A stretch of 64,000 nucleotides of DNA. It comes from Porticoccus sp. GTDB lineage: Bacteria; Pseudomonadota; Gammaproteobacteria; Pseudomonadales; Porticoccaceae. The notes under the pieces are model-generated. The model was not told the origin of the DNA. It worked only from the letters and a program-made list of their open reading frames with translations, and did not search any database. Each line of letters starts with the position of its first letter. The first letter of the stretch is position 1. The translations under genes and the position numbers were made by a program. The stretch is taken from the NCBI GenBank assembly GCA_002733125.1, contig NVUM01000005.1, positions 36,076 through 100,075 on the forward strand, in the 5' to 3' direction. This document shows, piece after piece, positions 50,958 through 60,938 of this stretch.

Positions 50958-51464
50958 CTACAACAGCCCTCGCTCGGCGAATGACGATGTCTGTTCACCG
51001 CCGACGACGATATGGTCCAGGGTGCGTACATCAACCAGTGCCAGCGCCTCTTTCAGCCGCTGGGTTATCGTCCTGTCCGCCTGGCTCGGCTCGGGATTTC
51101 CGCTCGGATGGTTATGAGAGAAGATCACCGCCGCAGCATTGACCTGAAGTGCCATCTTAACGACTTCCCGCGGGTAGACTGCCGCGCCGTCGATGGTGCC
51201 GCGAAACAGCTCGGCATGCTCGATCAGGCGGTGCTGCGAATCCAGGAACAGGCACGCGAACACCTCGTGGTCAAACCCTGCCAGCTTGGCACATAGGAAC
51301 TCCTTGACGATGGCCGGTGACGTGAACGAGGCGCCACGCTGGATCTTCTGGTCGATCACCTGGCGCGCAGCCGTCAGAATCTGGTCGGCAGTAGCCGGAA
51401 GGTAGCGCCCCTGGTCGTCACGAACCAGCAGCGAGGAATCGGAAATGAGAGAGAATTTAGTCAT
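50958..51464 (-). CDS. radC: RadC-family JAB-domain protein
   Basis: 'HRLIEHAELFRGTIDGAAVYPREVVKMALQVNAAAVIFSHNHPSGNPEPSQADRTITQRLKEALALVDVRTLDHIVVG'. Confidence 0.95.
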   Translation of the reverse strand: MTKFSLISDSSLLVRDDQGRYLPATADQILTAARQVIDQKIQRGASFTSPAIVKEFLCAKLAGFDHEVFACLFLDSQHRLIEHAELFRGTIDGAAVYPREVVKMALQVNAAAVIFSHNHPSGNPEPSQADRTITQRLKEALALVDVRTLDHIVVGGEQTSSFAERGLL

Positions 51465-51476
51465 GATCGTGCTCCG

Positions 51477-51643
51477 GTTGCTCGGGCGGAATTGCCCGAA
51501 ACCGGCGCCAGCACGGCGCAGCGCAAGCCGTCAGGGGTGACCCACGGCCGCAGGACGCAAGCGCGCGGAGCACGCGCCGCCCTTGACGGCGAGAACGCCG
51601 TGGTACGGTGAAGGGAAACAGCAAGACCGCCCCACCCCACCAG
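51477..51643. repeat. ~167 bp leader repeat, copy B
   Basis: Direct repeat of 50742-50909, located immediately upstream of radC. Confidence 0.85.
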
Positions 51644-51959
51644 CCATCCCCCTCGGATTGGCAAGCGGAGCGCGCAGGCCCTCACGGGCCGGAGGCGTAA
51701 GGGATCAAAGCACTCATGGAAGCGAAAAAGTTCACAGCTCGCACCATACCTATATCAGGGCATCACAGACTCAGATGATAGGAAGAAGCTGCTATTTCGG
51801 CTACGCTATGCGTCCGGCAACTAACGACCCTAAGCGGAAGTTTAGGGTATCAAAATCAAAGACCTGACCCTGTAACGCTCCAAAGCCTTTATATCTTGGG
51901 TTGTGGATTCCCATATTTTCCCATATTCTCCTCTAGGTGCTATAAACGCTAGAAGGGCT

Positions 51960-52148
51960 ATGACTGACCAAATTTTGACTATCAAAGAGCTTGCTGCGTA
52001 TTTAAAGCTTGCAGAAAAGACCGCCTACAAACTGGCCGCAGAGGGTAAGTTACCCGGTTTCAAGGTCGGTGGGAGCTGGCGCTTCAAGCAGGAAGACATA
52101 GACCATTGGATTGAAGAACGGAAATCTGTAGAAAAAAGAACAAGGTGA
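51960..52148 (+). CDS. Excisionase-type helix-turn-helix DNA-binding protein
   Basis: 'ILTIKELAAYLKLAEKTAYKLAAEGKLPGFKVGGSWRFKQEDIDHWIEE'. Start trimmed from 51903. Confidence 0.85.
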   Translation: MTDQILTIKELAAYLKLAEKTAYKLAAEGKLPGFKVGGSWRFKQEDIDHWIEERKSVEKRTR

Positions 52149-52152
52149 GACA

Positions 52153-54897
52153 TTGCGTTTAAGTTGGAATGAAATCAGAGCCCGAGCTGCGACGTTTGCC
52201 AAAGACTGGGCGAGTGCCAGTTACGAAAAGGGCGAAACCCAAAGCTTTTATAACGACTTCTTTGAAGTGTTTGGCCTTCAGCGTCGCCGTGTGGCGATCT
52301 ATGAGCGACAAGTCAAAAAGCTAAATAATAAACAGGGATTTATAGACCTGTTCTGGCCGGGCGTCTTGATAGTCGAGCAGAAAAGTGCCGGGCGAGACCT
52401 GTCCAAAGCCAGGGAGCAGGCAGAAGAATATTGTCTGGGGCTAAAATCCAATGAACATCCAAGATATATCCTGTTGAGCGATTTTCAGACTTTCGAGCTG
52501 TATGACCTAGAAGAAGGCATTGATTGCAAATTTGATCTAGAGGACTTGCCGCAGAATGTAGAAAAGCTCGGATTTATCATTGGTGTCCAGAAGCGATCTT
52601 TCAAAGATCAAGACCCGGTAAATATACAAGCATCGGAACTTATGGGGCGTCTTCACGATGCCCTTAAGGATTCTGGCTACGATGGGCACGACTTAGAGCA
52701 GTTTCTGGTTCGCATACTTTTTTGTTTGTTTGCCGACGATACAGGTATCTTTGAACCGCGTGGCATATTTGAAACCCTTATCAAAGATAGAACGGCAGAA
52801 GATGGCTCTGACTTGGGGCAGTGGCTGTCATCTTTATTCGATGTTTTGAATACCGAAGAAAGTAAGCGATACAAGACGCTAGATGAAGACTTGGCAGCAT
52901 TTCCCTATGTTAATGGAGAGTTGTTCTCTGCGAGACTGCCAATACCTGCATTTAATACAGATATGCGTTTAGCACTAATCGAGGCTTGTGAATTTTCCTG
53001 GGATGCCATCTCTCCAGCCATATTTGGGGCACTATTTCAGTCTGTTATGGACAGTAAAGAGCGCCGTGCAAAGGGCGCTCACTACACAACCGAAAAGAAT
53101 ATTATGAAGGTCATCGGAGCACTATTCCTTGATGAACTTCGGGATGAATTCGAAACTATCAAGGGGCGAAAAACACAAAGGAAGGCATTACTTGAAGCGT
53201 TTCACAATAAATTATCCAAACTTACTTTTTTTGACCCGGCGTGTGGCTGCGGAAACTTCTTGGTCATCGCATATAGAGAGCTACGCCAGCTTGAACTGGA
53301 AATTCTTATAGAAACCAGAACAGGCCAGCAGCTTAGCCTGGACGCTACAGCGCTTTCGCTTATCGATGTTGACCAATTCTACGGGATTGAAATCGGAGAA
53401 TTTCCGGCCCGAATTGCCGAAGTAGCAATGTGGATGATGGATCACATCATGAACAATCGACTTAGCCTACAGTTTGGCCAGTCGTACGTTCGTATCCCTC
53501 TGAAGAAATCACCGCATATCAAACACGCTGATGCTCTTGAATGTGATTGGCAGGAGCTTCTGCCTGCCAAAGACTGCTCATATATATTTGGCAATCCGCC
53601 ATTTCTGGGTTCCAAATACCAGACTGATTTTCAGCGTGCACAAGTTCGCCGTATTGCCGATTTGGGTGGTAGTGGGGGAACGTTGGATTATGTCACAGCG
53701 TGGTTCCTCAAAGCAGGAGAATACATAAACGCTGCTCCGATTAAGATTGGATTTGTTGCGACAAACTCGATAACTCAAGGCGAGCAAGTGGCACAGTTTT
53801 GGCCGCTGTTGTTTGAGCGTTATGGGTTAGAGATCATTTTTGCGCATAGAACATTTGAGTGGGGATCAGACGCAAGAGGACAAGCCCATGTTCATGTTGT
53901 AATTTTGGGCCTTTGTCACAGTAGTGTTGAGCCGCAGGACAAACGGCTATTCTCATATCCAAGTATCAAAGGAGACCCCGAAGAAAGTCGCCATAAGGCG
54001 CTGACTGCCTATTTGTTTGATGCTGAAAAACTATCGAACAGGCATTTGGTTGTGAAGGAAGTTTCTAAACCTATAAACGGGCTCGAAAAGCTCGTTGTGG
54101 GCTCTAAACCGATTGATGGTAGTCATTATATTTTTGAGGGGAGTGAAAAAGATGCGTTTTTGGCTAAAGAACCCAAGGCGGCGCAGTATTTTCACCCCTA
54201 TATAGGATCAAGAGAATATTTAAATGGTGGAGATCGCTGGATATTGTATCTGGGGGAGGCTTCGCCAGCTGATTTGAGAGGTATGCCCGAGGTACGTAAG
54301 GTCGTCGAGGCAGTCAAAGCCGAACGCTTGAAAAGCCCGAGTAAGCCTACACAAAAATTGGCAGAGACGCCGACACGCTTTCATATCACCATCGTTCCGG
54401 ATAGCCCATTCTTGGTATTGCCTGAAGTTAGCTCAGAGAGACGTGAATACCTTCCTATTGGTTGGTTAGAGCCTCCCGTTGTGCCAAGCAATCTAGTAAA
54501 GGTGCTGTTGAGTGTTGACAAGACTATTTTTGCAATACTGACGTCTGCCATGCATATGGCTTGGCTAAGATATATCGGTGGTCGCCTAAAAAGCGACTAT
54601 AGATATTCAATCGGGCTGGTTTATAACAACTTTCCTATGCCGGAAATTTCTTCATCCCAGAAACAACGATTAGAGAAATTAGCACAAGCGGTGATTGATG
54701 CAAGGAATGTTCATCACGGCTTGTCGCTTGCCGATTTGTATGATCCTAACTATATGCCTGCCGACTTAAGGAAAGCGCATAAGGCGATTGATACGGCAGT
54801 TGACCGACTTTACCGGATAACGTCTTTTGGATCAGAACGGGAAAGAGTGGAGCATCTTTTCGGCTTGTACGAAAAAATGATCGACCCTGACGCATAA
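52153..54897 (+). CDS. MmeI-like type IIL restriction-modification enzyme / N6-adenine DNA methyltransferase (914 aa)
   Basis: N-terminal PD-(D/E)XK-like 'FIDLFWPGVLIVEQKSAG', motif I 'FFDPACGCGNFLVIAYREL', motif IV 'YIFGNPPFLGSKYQ'. Confidence 0.85.
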   Translation: MRLSWNEIRARAATFAKDWASASYEKGETQSFYNDFFEVFGLQRRRVAIYERQVKKLNNKQGFIDLFWPGVLIVEQKSAGRDLSKAREQAEEYCLGLKSNEHPRYILLSDFQTFELYDLEEGIDCKFDLEDLPQNVEKLGFIIGVQKRSFKDQDPVNIQASELMGRLHDALKDSGYDGHDLEQFLVRILFCLFADDTGIFEPRGIFETLIKDRTAEDGSDLGQWLSSLFDVLNTEESKRYKTLDEDLAAFPYVNGELFSARLPIPAFNTDMRLALIEACEFSWDAISPAIFGALFQSVMDSKERRAKGAHYTTEKNIMKVIGALFLDELRDEFETIKGRKTQRKALLEAFHNKLSKLTFFDPACGCGNFLVIAYRELRQLELEILIETRTGQQLSLDATALSLIDVDQFYGIEIGEFPARIAEVAMWMMDHIMNNRLSLQFGQSYVRIPLKKSPHIKHADALECDWQELLPAKDCSYIFGNPPFLGSKYQTDFQRAQVRRIADLGGSGGTLDYVTAWFLKAGEYINAAPIKIGFVATNSITQGEQVAQFWPLLFERYGLEIIFAHRTFEWGSDARGQAHVHVVILGLCHSSVEPQDKRLFSYPSIKGDPEESRHKALTAYLFDAEKLSNRHLVVKEVSKPINGLEKLVVGSKPIDGSHYIFEGSEKDAFLAKEPKAAQYFHPYIGSREYLNGGDRWILYLGEASPADLRGMPEVRKVVEAVKAERLKSPSKPTQKLAETPTRFHITIVPDSPFLVLPEVSSERREYLPIGWLEPPVVPSNLVKVLLSVDKTIFAILTSAMHMAWLRYIGGRLKSDYRYSIGLVYNNFPMPEISSSQKQRLEKLAQAVIDARNVHHGLSLADLYDPNYMPADLRKAHKAIDTAVDRLYRITSFGSERERVEHLFGLYEKMIDPDA

Positions 54898-54980
54898 AGT
54901 AACGATAAAGGTTATAGAAGAGTAGCGTTACCAAACTTTAACGGATTGGTATATGGATAAAACAAAGGTTCAGAAGGATC

Positions 54981-56012
54981 ATGACTGAAACGCCACTAGA
55001 TATTGTAAGTAAAATTGCCCAGGACTGTATTCAGCACGTACCCATCATTGTGCTGGGTAGTGGCGCTTCTATCCCGCATCGTTATAAAGGTATGGGGGAG
55101 CTGGCAGAATATCTGCGTGAAAATCTCGTAACTGAAAGTGAAGCTGAATCCCAAGCATGGACAGCTATAAGCGCCGATCTAAGCGATGGAATGGGGCTGG
55201 AGGAAGCTCTCCAAAAAACGGCAACTCCAAGTACCCTTGTAGACAAAATCGTGAATCACACTTGGAAAGGGATTGCTTCCGATGATCTAGCCGTATTGCA
55301 ACGCGCAGCAATCGGAGAAGAAAATTTCCCTCTTGCGGATATGATCCGGGGACTTTTTAGAAGCACAACTCGTACCCTAAACATTGTTACGCCCAACTAT
55401 GACCGTATTGCTGAATATGCCTCGGATGCTGCGGACTTTATTCATGCCAATGGTTTTGTCCCAGGATTGATTAGAAGAAGAGAAGGCGGTGATACAGTTT
55501 TAATACGTCGAGGGAGTTACCCTGCGAGAACTGTCCGCATCTTGAAGGTACACGGCTCTTTAGACTGGTTTGAAGATCAACATGGGAATGTCTTGTCTCT
55601 TCCTCTAACTAGCGAACTACCAGAAGGTTTTCGTCCCCTTATAGTTACCCCTGGCATAAGTAAATATGAACGAACTCACGATGAACCGTTTCGTTCTGCC
55701 TTACAAGGCGCTGATACAGTCCTTGGTTCGGCACCTGCATTCTTATGTATTGGTTATGGATTTCGGGATACGCATATTCAGCCCCGCTTGGTGGAACGCT
55801 GCCGACAAAAAAATGTACCTATTATCATTCTTGCAAAATATCTAACACCCGAAGCTAAGAATTTTCTGACGAATAGCGCAGGAACTCGATATTTGGCGAT
55901 GGAGGATTGCAAGGAAGGGACACTCGCATTTTCGAATGAGTTCAAGGATGGAACGATCATTCCTGATGTCAAATTGTGGTCATTCGATAATTTTAATTCA
56001 TTGGTATTATGA
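54981..56012 (+). CDS. SIR2-family protein
   Basis: 'IIVLGSGASIPHRYKGM', 'NIVTPNYDRIAEYA', 'ILKVHGSLDWF', 'FLCIGYGFRDTHIQPRL'. Confidence 0.88.
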   Translation: MTETPLDIVSKIAQDCIQHVPIIVLGSGASIPHRYKGMGELAEYLRENLVTESEAESQAWTAISADLSDGMGLEEALQKTATPSTLVDKIVNHTWKGIASDDLAVLQRAAIGEENFPLADMIRGLFRSTTRTLNIVTPNYDRIAEYASDAADFIHANGFVPGLIRRREGGDTVLIRRGSYPARTVRILKVHGSLDWFEDQHGNVLSLPLTSELPEGFRPLIVTPGISKYERTHDEPFRSALQGADTVLGSAPAFLCIGYGFRDTHIQPRLVERCRQKNVPIIILAKYLTPEAKNFLTNSAGTRYLAMEDCKEGTLAFSNEFKDGTIIPDVKLWSFDNFNSLVL

Positions 56013-56020
56013 GGTTATGA

Positions 56021-57769
56021 ATGACTATTTTTAATTATGAAGATAACGAAGCCTTAGGGCGAATTATCGCGGTAGATAGCGCAGTTGTTGTTGTCAGAGT
56101 CGATGAATTAGAAAGACTCAAACGTGTCCAAGTAAACAGGTTGGTTGCTCTTCAAAGCAGTAAAGCTGGACAACATCTAGTTGGGGTCGTATCGAGGATT
56201 ACACGTAAAGCTCCTGACGGCGGTATAGAGCTGCCATCTAATGAAGCCGACACAGTCGAGTTGCCAGAGAATAATTTGGTTCGAGTATCTTTAATAGGAA
56301 CTCTTATTGATCGCGTCGGCACCGATCAAAATGTATTCCGCCGCACCTTAGAAACAGTCCCAGAAATTGATGCCAACTGTTTTTCCCTAGAAGGAGAACG
56401 CCTTACTAACTTTATGCAGGTTATATCAAACGTGGTTGGTGATGGCCCGCAACTTGAACTCGGCAAATATACTCTTGATGAAGATGCTACAGCCTATTTA
56501 AATGGTAATAGATTGTTTCAACGTCACGCTATCGTGGTGGGAAGTACAGGATCAGGTAAGTCTTGGACTACCGCAAGACTACTCGATCAAGTTGCAGCAT
56601 TGAGACAAGCAAATGCAATATTGTTTGACGTTCACGGCGAGTACAAAACCCTAGAGGGCGATGAGTTTAGACATTTTCGAGTGGCTGGCCCAGGTGATCT
56701 AGATAGTGGCACTGGCTTAGATGATGGTGTTTTGTATTTGCCATTCTGGCTTCTTGGATATGAAGCAATGGTTTCGCTGTTTGTTGATAGGTCAGATCAA
56801 AACGCGCCCAATCAGGCGATGGTAATGTCCCGCTGCATTACCGACGCAAAAAGAGCTTATCTCACAAGTGGTGGACATACTGACATTCTAGATAACTTCA
56901 CAGTTGATAGCCCGGTTCCTTTTGAACTGAATGCTGTCGTAGCTGAACTTGAACGGCTCGATAATGAGCGGGTTCCCGGAGCAAGAGCAGGTTCAGACAA
57001 AGCGGGGGACTTTAATGGGAAGTTAAGCCGCCTTATCGCACGTTTCGCATCTAAGCGTTTGGATCGTCGATTGGGTTTTCTTTTTCAACCTCACGCAGAA
57101 TGTTTGCAGATGGATTGGCTGGCAAGAATGACGCACAAACTAATTGGCGGAAGAGGATCGCAGGAGGATTCTTCAGGGGGGATAAAAATTATTGATTTTT
57201 CCGAAGTTCCCTCTGACATACTTCCTCTTATGGTCAGCCTATTAGCGCGTTTGATTTTTACCGTCATGCAATGGACTGATCCTGATCGAAGACACCCAAT
57301 TGCACTGTTTTGCGATGAGGCACACCTCTACATCCCGGAACGCAGCAGCAGAGAGTCAGTCGATGACATTTCCGTAGGCATCTTTGAACGAATTGCCAAA
57401 GAAGGACGAAAATATGGTGTAGGCTTGGTTGTCATCAGTCAACGGCCTGCCGAAGTCAATCGGACTGTGTTGAGTCAATGCAATAATGTTGTTGCGATGC
57501 GCTTAACCAACGGTGAAGACCAGTCCGTGATTAAGCGTCTTCTGCCAGATAGTCTTGGTGGTTTTGGCGACCTGCTTCCAGTCCTTGATGTTGGTGAAGC
57601 TCTAGTGGTTGGTGATGCTAGTCTTCTACCAACTCGTGTGCGCGTAGCTGAACCTCGATGCAAACCAAATAGCGCTACCGTTCAATTTTGGGATAGATGG
57701 GGTGATGATGAGCCACTTTCGGATACCGAGAAAGCAGTGCTTTCTTGGCGACGGCAAAGTGCTCAATAG
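56021..57769 (+). CDS. HerA-like (DUF87) ATPase
   Basis: 'RHAIVVGSTGSGKSWTTARLLDQVAALRQANAILFDVHGEYK', 'ALFCDEAHLYIPE', 'VGLVVISQRPAEVNRTVLSQCNNVVAMRLTN'. Confidence 0.92.
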   Translation: MTIFNYEDNEALGRIIAVDSAVVVVRVDELERLKRVQVNRLVALQSSKAGQHLVGVVSRITRKAPDGGIELPSNEADTVELPENNLVRVSLIGTLIDRVGTDQNVFRRTLETVPEIDANCFSLEGERLTNFMQVISNVVGDGPQLELGKYTLDEDATAYLNGNRLFQRHAIVVGSTGSGKSWTTARLLDQVAALRQANAILFDVHGEYKTLEGDEFRHFRVAGPGDLDSGTGLDDGVLYLPFWLLGYEAMVSLFVDRSDQNAPNQAMVMSRCITDAKRAYLTSGGHTDILDNFTVDSPVPFELNAVVAELERLDNERVPGARAGSDKAGDFNGKLSRLIARFASKRLDRRLGFLFQPHAECLQMDWLARMTHKLIGGRGSQEDSSGGIKIIDFSEVPSDILPLMVSLLARLIFTVMQWTDPDRRHPIALFCDEAHLYIPERSSRESVDDISVGIFERIAKEGRKYGVGLVVISQRPAEVNRTVLSQCNNVVAMRLTNGEDQSVIKRLLPDSLGGFGDLLPVLDVGEALVVGDASLLPTRVRVAEPRCKPNSATVQFWDRWGDDEPLSDTEKAVLSWRRQSAQ

Positions 57770-57866
57770 TTTGATTTCTTATAGGCCTACTTGGATTCGC
57801 ATGGAGGCCTTGGAGTGTTTTTTAGTGGAATGAGGCGCTAGACCGGATTTAGATAGTTATGTTTTG

Positions 57867-60800
57867 ATGGACGATATTAATAAGCAAATACCTCCTCCAA
57901 AGTCATGGATAGATTTTGAAAATCTATGCCACAGTCTATTTTGTGCTGTTTGGAATGATCCTTATGCGGAAAAAAACGGTCGAAGTGGGCAGAAGCAGTC
58001 CGGCGTAGATATATTCGGATCGCCTAATCAGAACTACGGTCATTATCATGGCGTACAATGTAAAGGCAAGAACGCAAATTATGGTGCTTATGCTGAAGTT
58101 TCCGAGATAGAAGATGAAATTACAAAGGCCGATAAGTTTTCTCCTAGGCTGCACCATTGGATTTATGCTACGACCGCACCCGTCGATGCCAAGTTACAAA
58201 AAGCAGCCCGCGGAATTTCTGAACAGAGAAAAACAAAAGGACTTTTCACGGTATCAGTTTTTGGTTGGGAGCAAATAGAGGCGCTTCTTTGTCAACATAA
58301 AGATGTATTGAAGTCGTTTTACCCGGAGCTTGGTTTCGATTTGGAGGCATATCTAGATCAAATTGTCACAAAGCTCTCTGCTGAACTAGGCTCAGAAATA
58401 AAATCTCTTCTTGTGTCCCAACAAGAACTGCCTTCAGAAATGACAAGCATATCGTGCAATGATTGGATTCCTGTCCGATATGGTCAGGGTCGCGGCCTTG
58501 TACCCGCACTGACGGGGCGTTCTATGGGAGCAAATGACGCTCTGTCGTGTCCCGAATTGCCAGAAGTAAATAGAGTGATAAATGATCTCTCGAAAGCCTT
58601 TGCAACACGGATCGTTGGCGAGCCCGGCTCTGGGAAGTCTCTATGTGCTTTCCAGGCGATGAAGCACTTCACTGATCGTGGTTGGCAGGTTTTACGGCTT
58701 TGTGATCCGCAGAAAGACAAGCTTGAGATACCAGGTCTAGCTGAAAATAAGGACACGCTTCTCTTTATAGATGATGCCCATTTAGCCTCCCCGTCGCGGC
58801 TTTCTATCCTTGAGGAACAAGCTGGAAAATCTCTGTTGGTTTTATCCACGCACAATACTGAAGAAGCAAAAATTGCCTCTCGCAACGCGATTACCATAGA
58901 TAGTCAAAGGGCTGTAAACATAATCGCTAATGGACTACTTATTGATCGAGCACGAACATTGAAGGAAGTTGCGAGTGTTGACAAAGACATTGGTGACAAG
59001 ATGACGCAGATCGACTTGGAGGCTCGAATTTCAGAAGCGCAAAGGATTTCTGTCTATCCATGGCAGTTTTGTTTTAATCTGGGTGGCGGCTGGCGAAGAG
59101 CGACCGATATTGCTGATTCTGCTCGTCAAGCAAAAGCCGATTTGATTCTGGCAGTATTAGCGGCTCATCAGATCGTCTCCAGGGATCGACCTATTGACTT
59201 GGATGAAGCGTCAGAGCTATTTAGCATAGGATTTGAGGGCGTTTCAGTACAGAAGGCGATAGTTTGGCTGGTTCAGCAGCGACTTCTTTTGTCGATGAAT
59301 GATTTGAGGCCACCTCACCAAAAATTTTCTTCTGTCGTTCTGAACAAAATATTAGGGGCGCAAAATGACGAAGGAAGACAGCTAATCGGCCAAGCTTTTG
59401 AGCATTTTGTACGCAGTAACTCTTATCCGCTTGCCGGAAAAAGAATGTTACTTCACGAGCTTCGTTTTTCTGGTAACTCTGGGCGCTGGTGCCATCTTGT
59501 TCCACCTGACTGCTTACAACCTGCAATTCAGGAGGCTTGGCAAGCGGTCACCCCTGATGAAAGGCTTCATGCTTGCTATTTCCTGGATGAATTAGACGCG
59601 TTTTTCGATGGCTGGCCTGAGAAGTTGTTTGGCGGGAACGAAGAGACTATCGCTAGCTGGATATCTGAGCCCGATACTCCTTCAGGCTGGGGGTTAGGCC
59701 GTCTCATTAATGGTATAGGTAATCAACACAATGAATATCTAGCTACTCTGATCTCTAAAGCTGATCCATACTCCTTGGCAAAGGAAATAAATGCAGTAAA
59801 CCTCTCCTCCGCAGCCCATCTGGGAGAGTTGCTGCGTTCATTAGGTTATGTAAGGCAATCGCCTTGGTATCAACAGTTAAGGCAAAGCTTAGATCCAATA
59901 GCTCTGGAAAGATTGGCTGCAAATTGGGAGGATATAGACGAGATTTGGGCTTTCGCAAAATTTTGTGATGCTGTGGCTGGCGTTGATGATGATCTCGGCC
60001 TTGCAATGGCTGAGAAATTCGTGCCTTGCGCTCAACAGGCATTTAGCAAAGACTCGGTGGGGGCATTTCGCGATCTCCATGACTTTATGATGTCTGTGCT
60101 CAGAATTTATGACCCGCTTGGAGTCTTTGTGGGTAGACTGGCACCCAGGGGGCGGCATAAGCAGATTGCCCGAAAAATGCTTAAAGACCTCAATGCTGGG
60201 AAAGTCGCTGAATTTCTATCTGACACCAAATTGAGAGAAATGCAAAGCGCGGCGGGGTTGCTAACGACAATATATAAAGTTCTTCCTCAAAAGCACCTTG
60301 AGATTGTTCAGAATATCGATTGGCAAAAGGTCTCTAATACTATCGGAGATCACTGGAGCAATTTGCCACACGAAGCCGAGGTTTTTCTTGGCGTATGTTA
60401 TGGTGGAGGTTCAGCCCAAAGTTTATTGGACGACTTTATCAGCCAGAATCTTGATAAAATTACCTCATTCCCCCCTAGATTGGCAATTCTTAGTCCCAAT
60501 GCCGCTATTCGTCATGTAGAGTCAGGCAAGACAATCCGCCTAGCTTCTTTCGATCACGTCGAATGGAAATTTGGATATTTTGTTATCGCTTTGTTTTCAG
60601 AGGAAAAGCCAGAACTTCTTAGTGCTGTACTTGAACAGGCTGAAAAAACAACCGCTGAAACTTTCTCACGAGAAAATTCCAGTTGGTACAGAGAAGCTTA
60701 TGAGTATACCAACCTTCTTCAGAAAGAGGCTCCGGAAAGCCTAGACCGAATCCTCGATAAGGTAAGCGCAGATCGTGCCCAGAACGGTTGGATTGACTCT

Positions 60801-60938
60801 TTACAAAAAGGAAAAGGTGCACAGAAGACTGTTGCCCTTTTAGTTGAGTACAGCCTTAAACGAGATGATGAGCTTGGATTGATGGCCCGCCAATTAAGAC
60901 AGCGATTTCCTAAAGCTTCTCTTCCCCCAAACAAATGA
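57867..60938 (+). CDS. Restriction-endonuclease-like domain fused to P-loop NTPase (~1023 aa)
   Basis: N-terminal 'NGRSGQKQSGVDIFGSPNQNYGHYHGVQCKGKN' (D...QxK Mrr-like), P-loop 'IVGEPGSGKSLCAFQAM', Walker B 'TLLFIDDAH'. Confidence 0.75.
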   Translation: MDDINKQIPPPKSWIDFENLCHSLFCAVWNDPYAEKNGRSGQKQSGVDIFGSPNQNYGHYHGVQCKGKNANYGAYAEVSEIEDEITKADKFSPRLHHWIYATTAPVDAKLQKAARGISEQRKTKGLFTVSVFGWEQIEALLCQHKDVLKSFYPELGFDLEAYLDQIVTKLSAELGSEIKSLLVSQQELPSEMTSISCNDWIPVRYGQGRGLVPALTGRSMGANDALSCPELPEVNRVINDLSKAFATRIVGEPGSGKSLCAFQAMKHFTDRGWQVLRLCDPQKDKLEIPGLAENKDTLLFIDDAHLASPSRLSILEEQAGKSLLVLSTHNTEEAKIASRNAITIDSQRAVNIIANGLLIDRARTLKEVASVDKDIGDKMTQIDLEARISEAQRISVYPWQFCFNLGGGWRRATDIADSARQAKADLILAVLAAHQIVSRDRPIDLDEASELFSIGFEGVSVQKAIVWLVQQRLLLSMNDLRPPHQKFSSVVLNKILGAQNDEGRQLIGQAFEHFVRSNSYPLAGKRMLLHELRFSGNSGRWCHLVPPDCLQPAIQEAWQAVTPDERLHACYFLDELDAFFDGWPEKLFGGNEETIASWISEPDTPSGWGLGRLINGIGNQHNEYLATLISKADPYSLAKEINAVNLSSAAHLGELLRSLGYVRQSPWYQQLRQSLDPIALERLAANWEDIDEIWAFAKFCDAVAGVDDDLGLAMAEKFVPCAQQAFSKDSVGAFRDLHDFMMSVLRIYDPLGVFVGRLAPRGRHKQIARKMLKDLNAGKVAEFLSDTKLREMQSAAGLLTTIYKVLPQKHLEIVQNIDWQKVSNTIGDHWSNLPHEAEVFLGVCYGGGSAQSLLDDFISQNLDKITSFPPRLAILSPNAAIRHVESGKTIRLASFDHVEWKFGYFVIALFSEEKPELLSAVLEQAEKTTAETFSRENSSWYREAYEYTNLLQKEAPESLDRILDKVSADRAQNGWIDSLQKGKGAQKTVALLVEYSLKRDDELGLMARQLRQRFPKASLPPNK

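Noticed and set aside
50742-51643. Possible insertion sequence or CRISPR-like repeat pair
   Set aside because: Only two good copies plus one degenerate copy, far too long and not spacer-interleaved; no transposase between them (radC instead).
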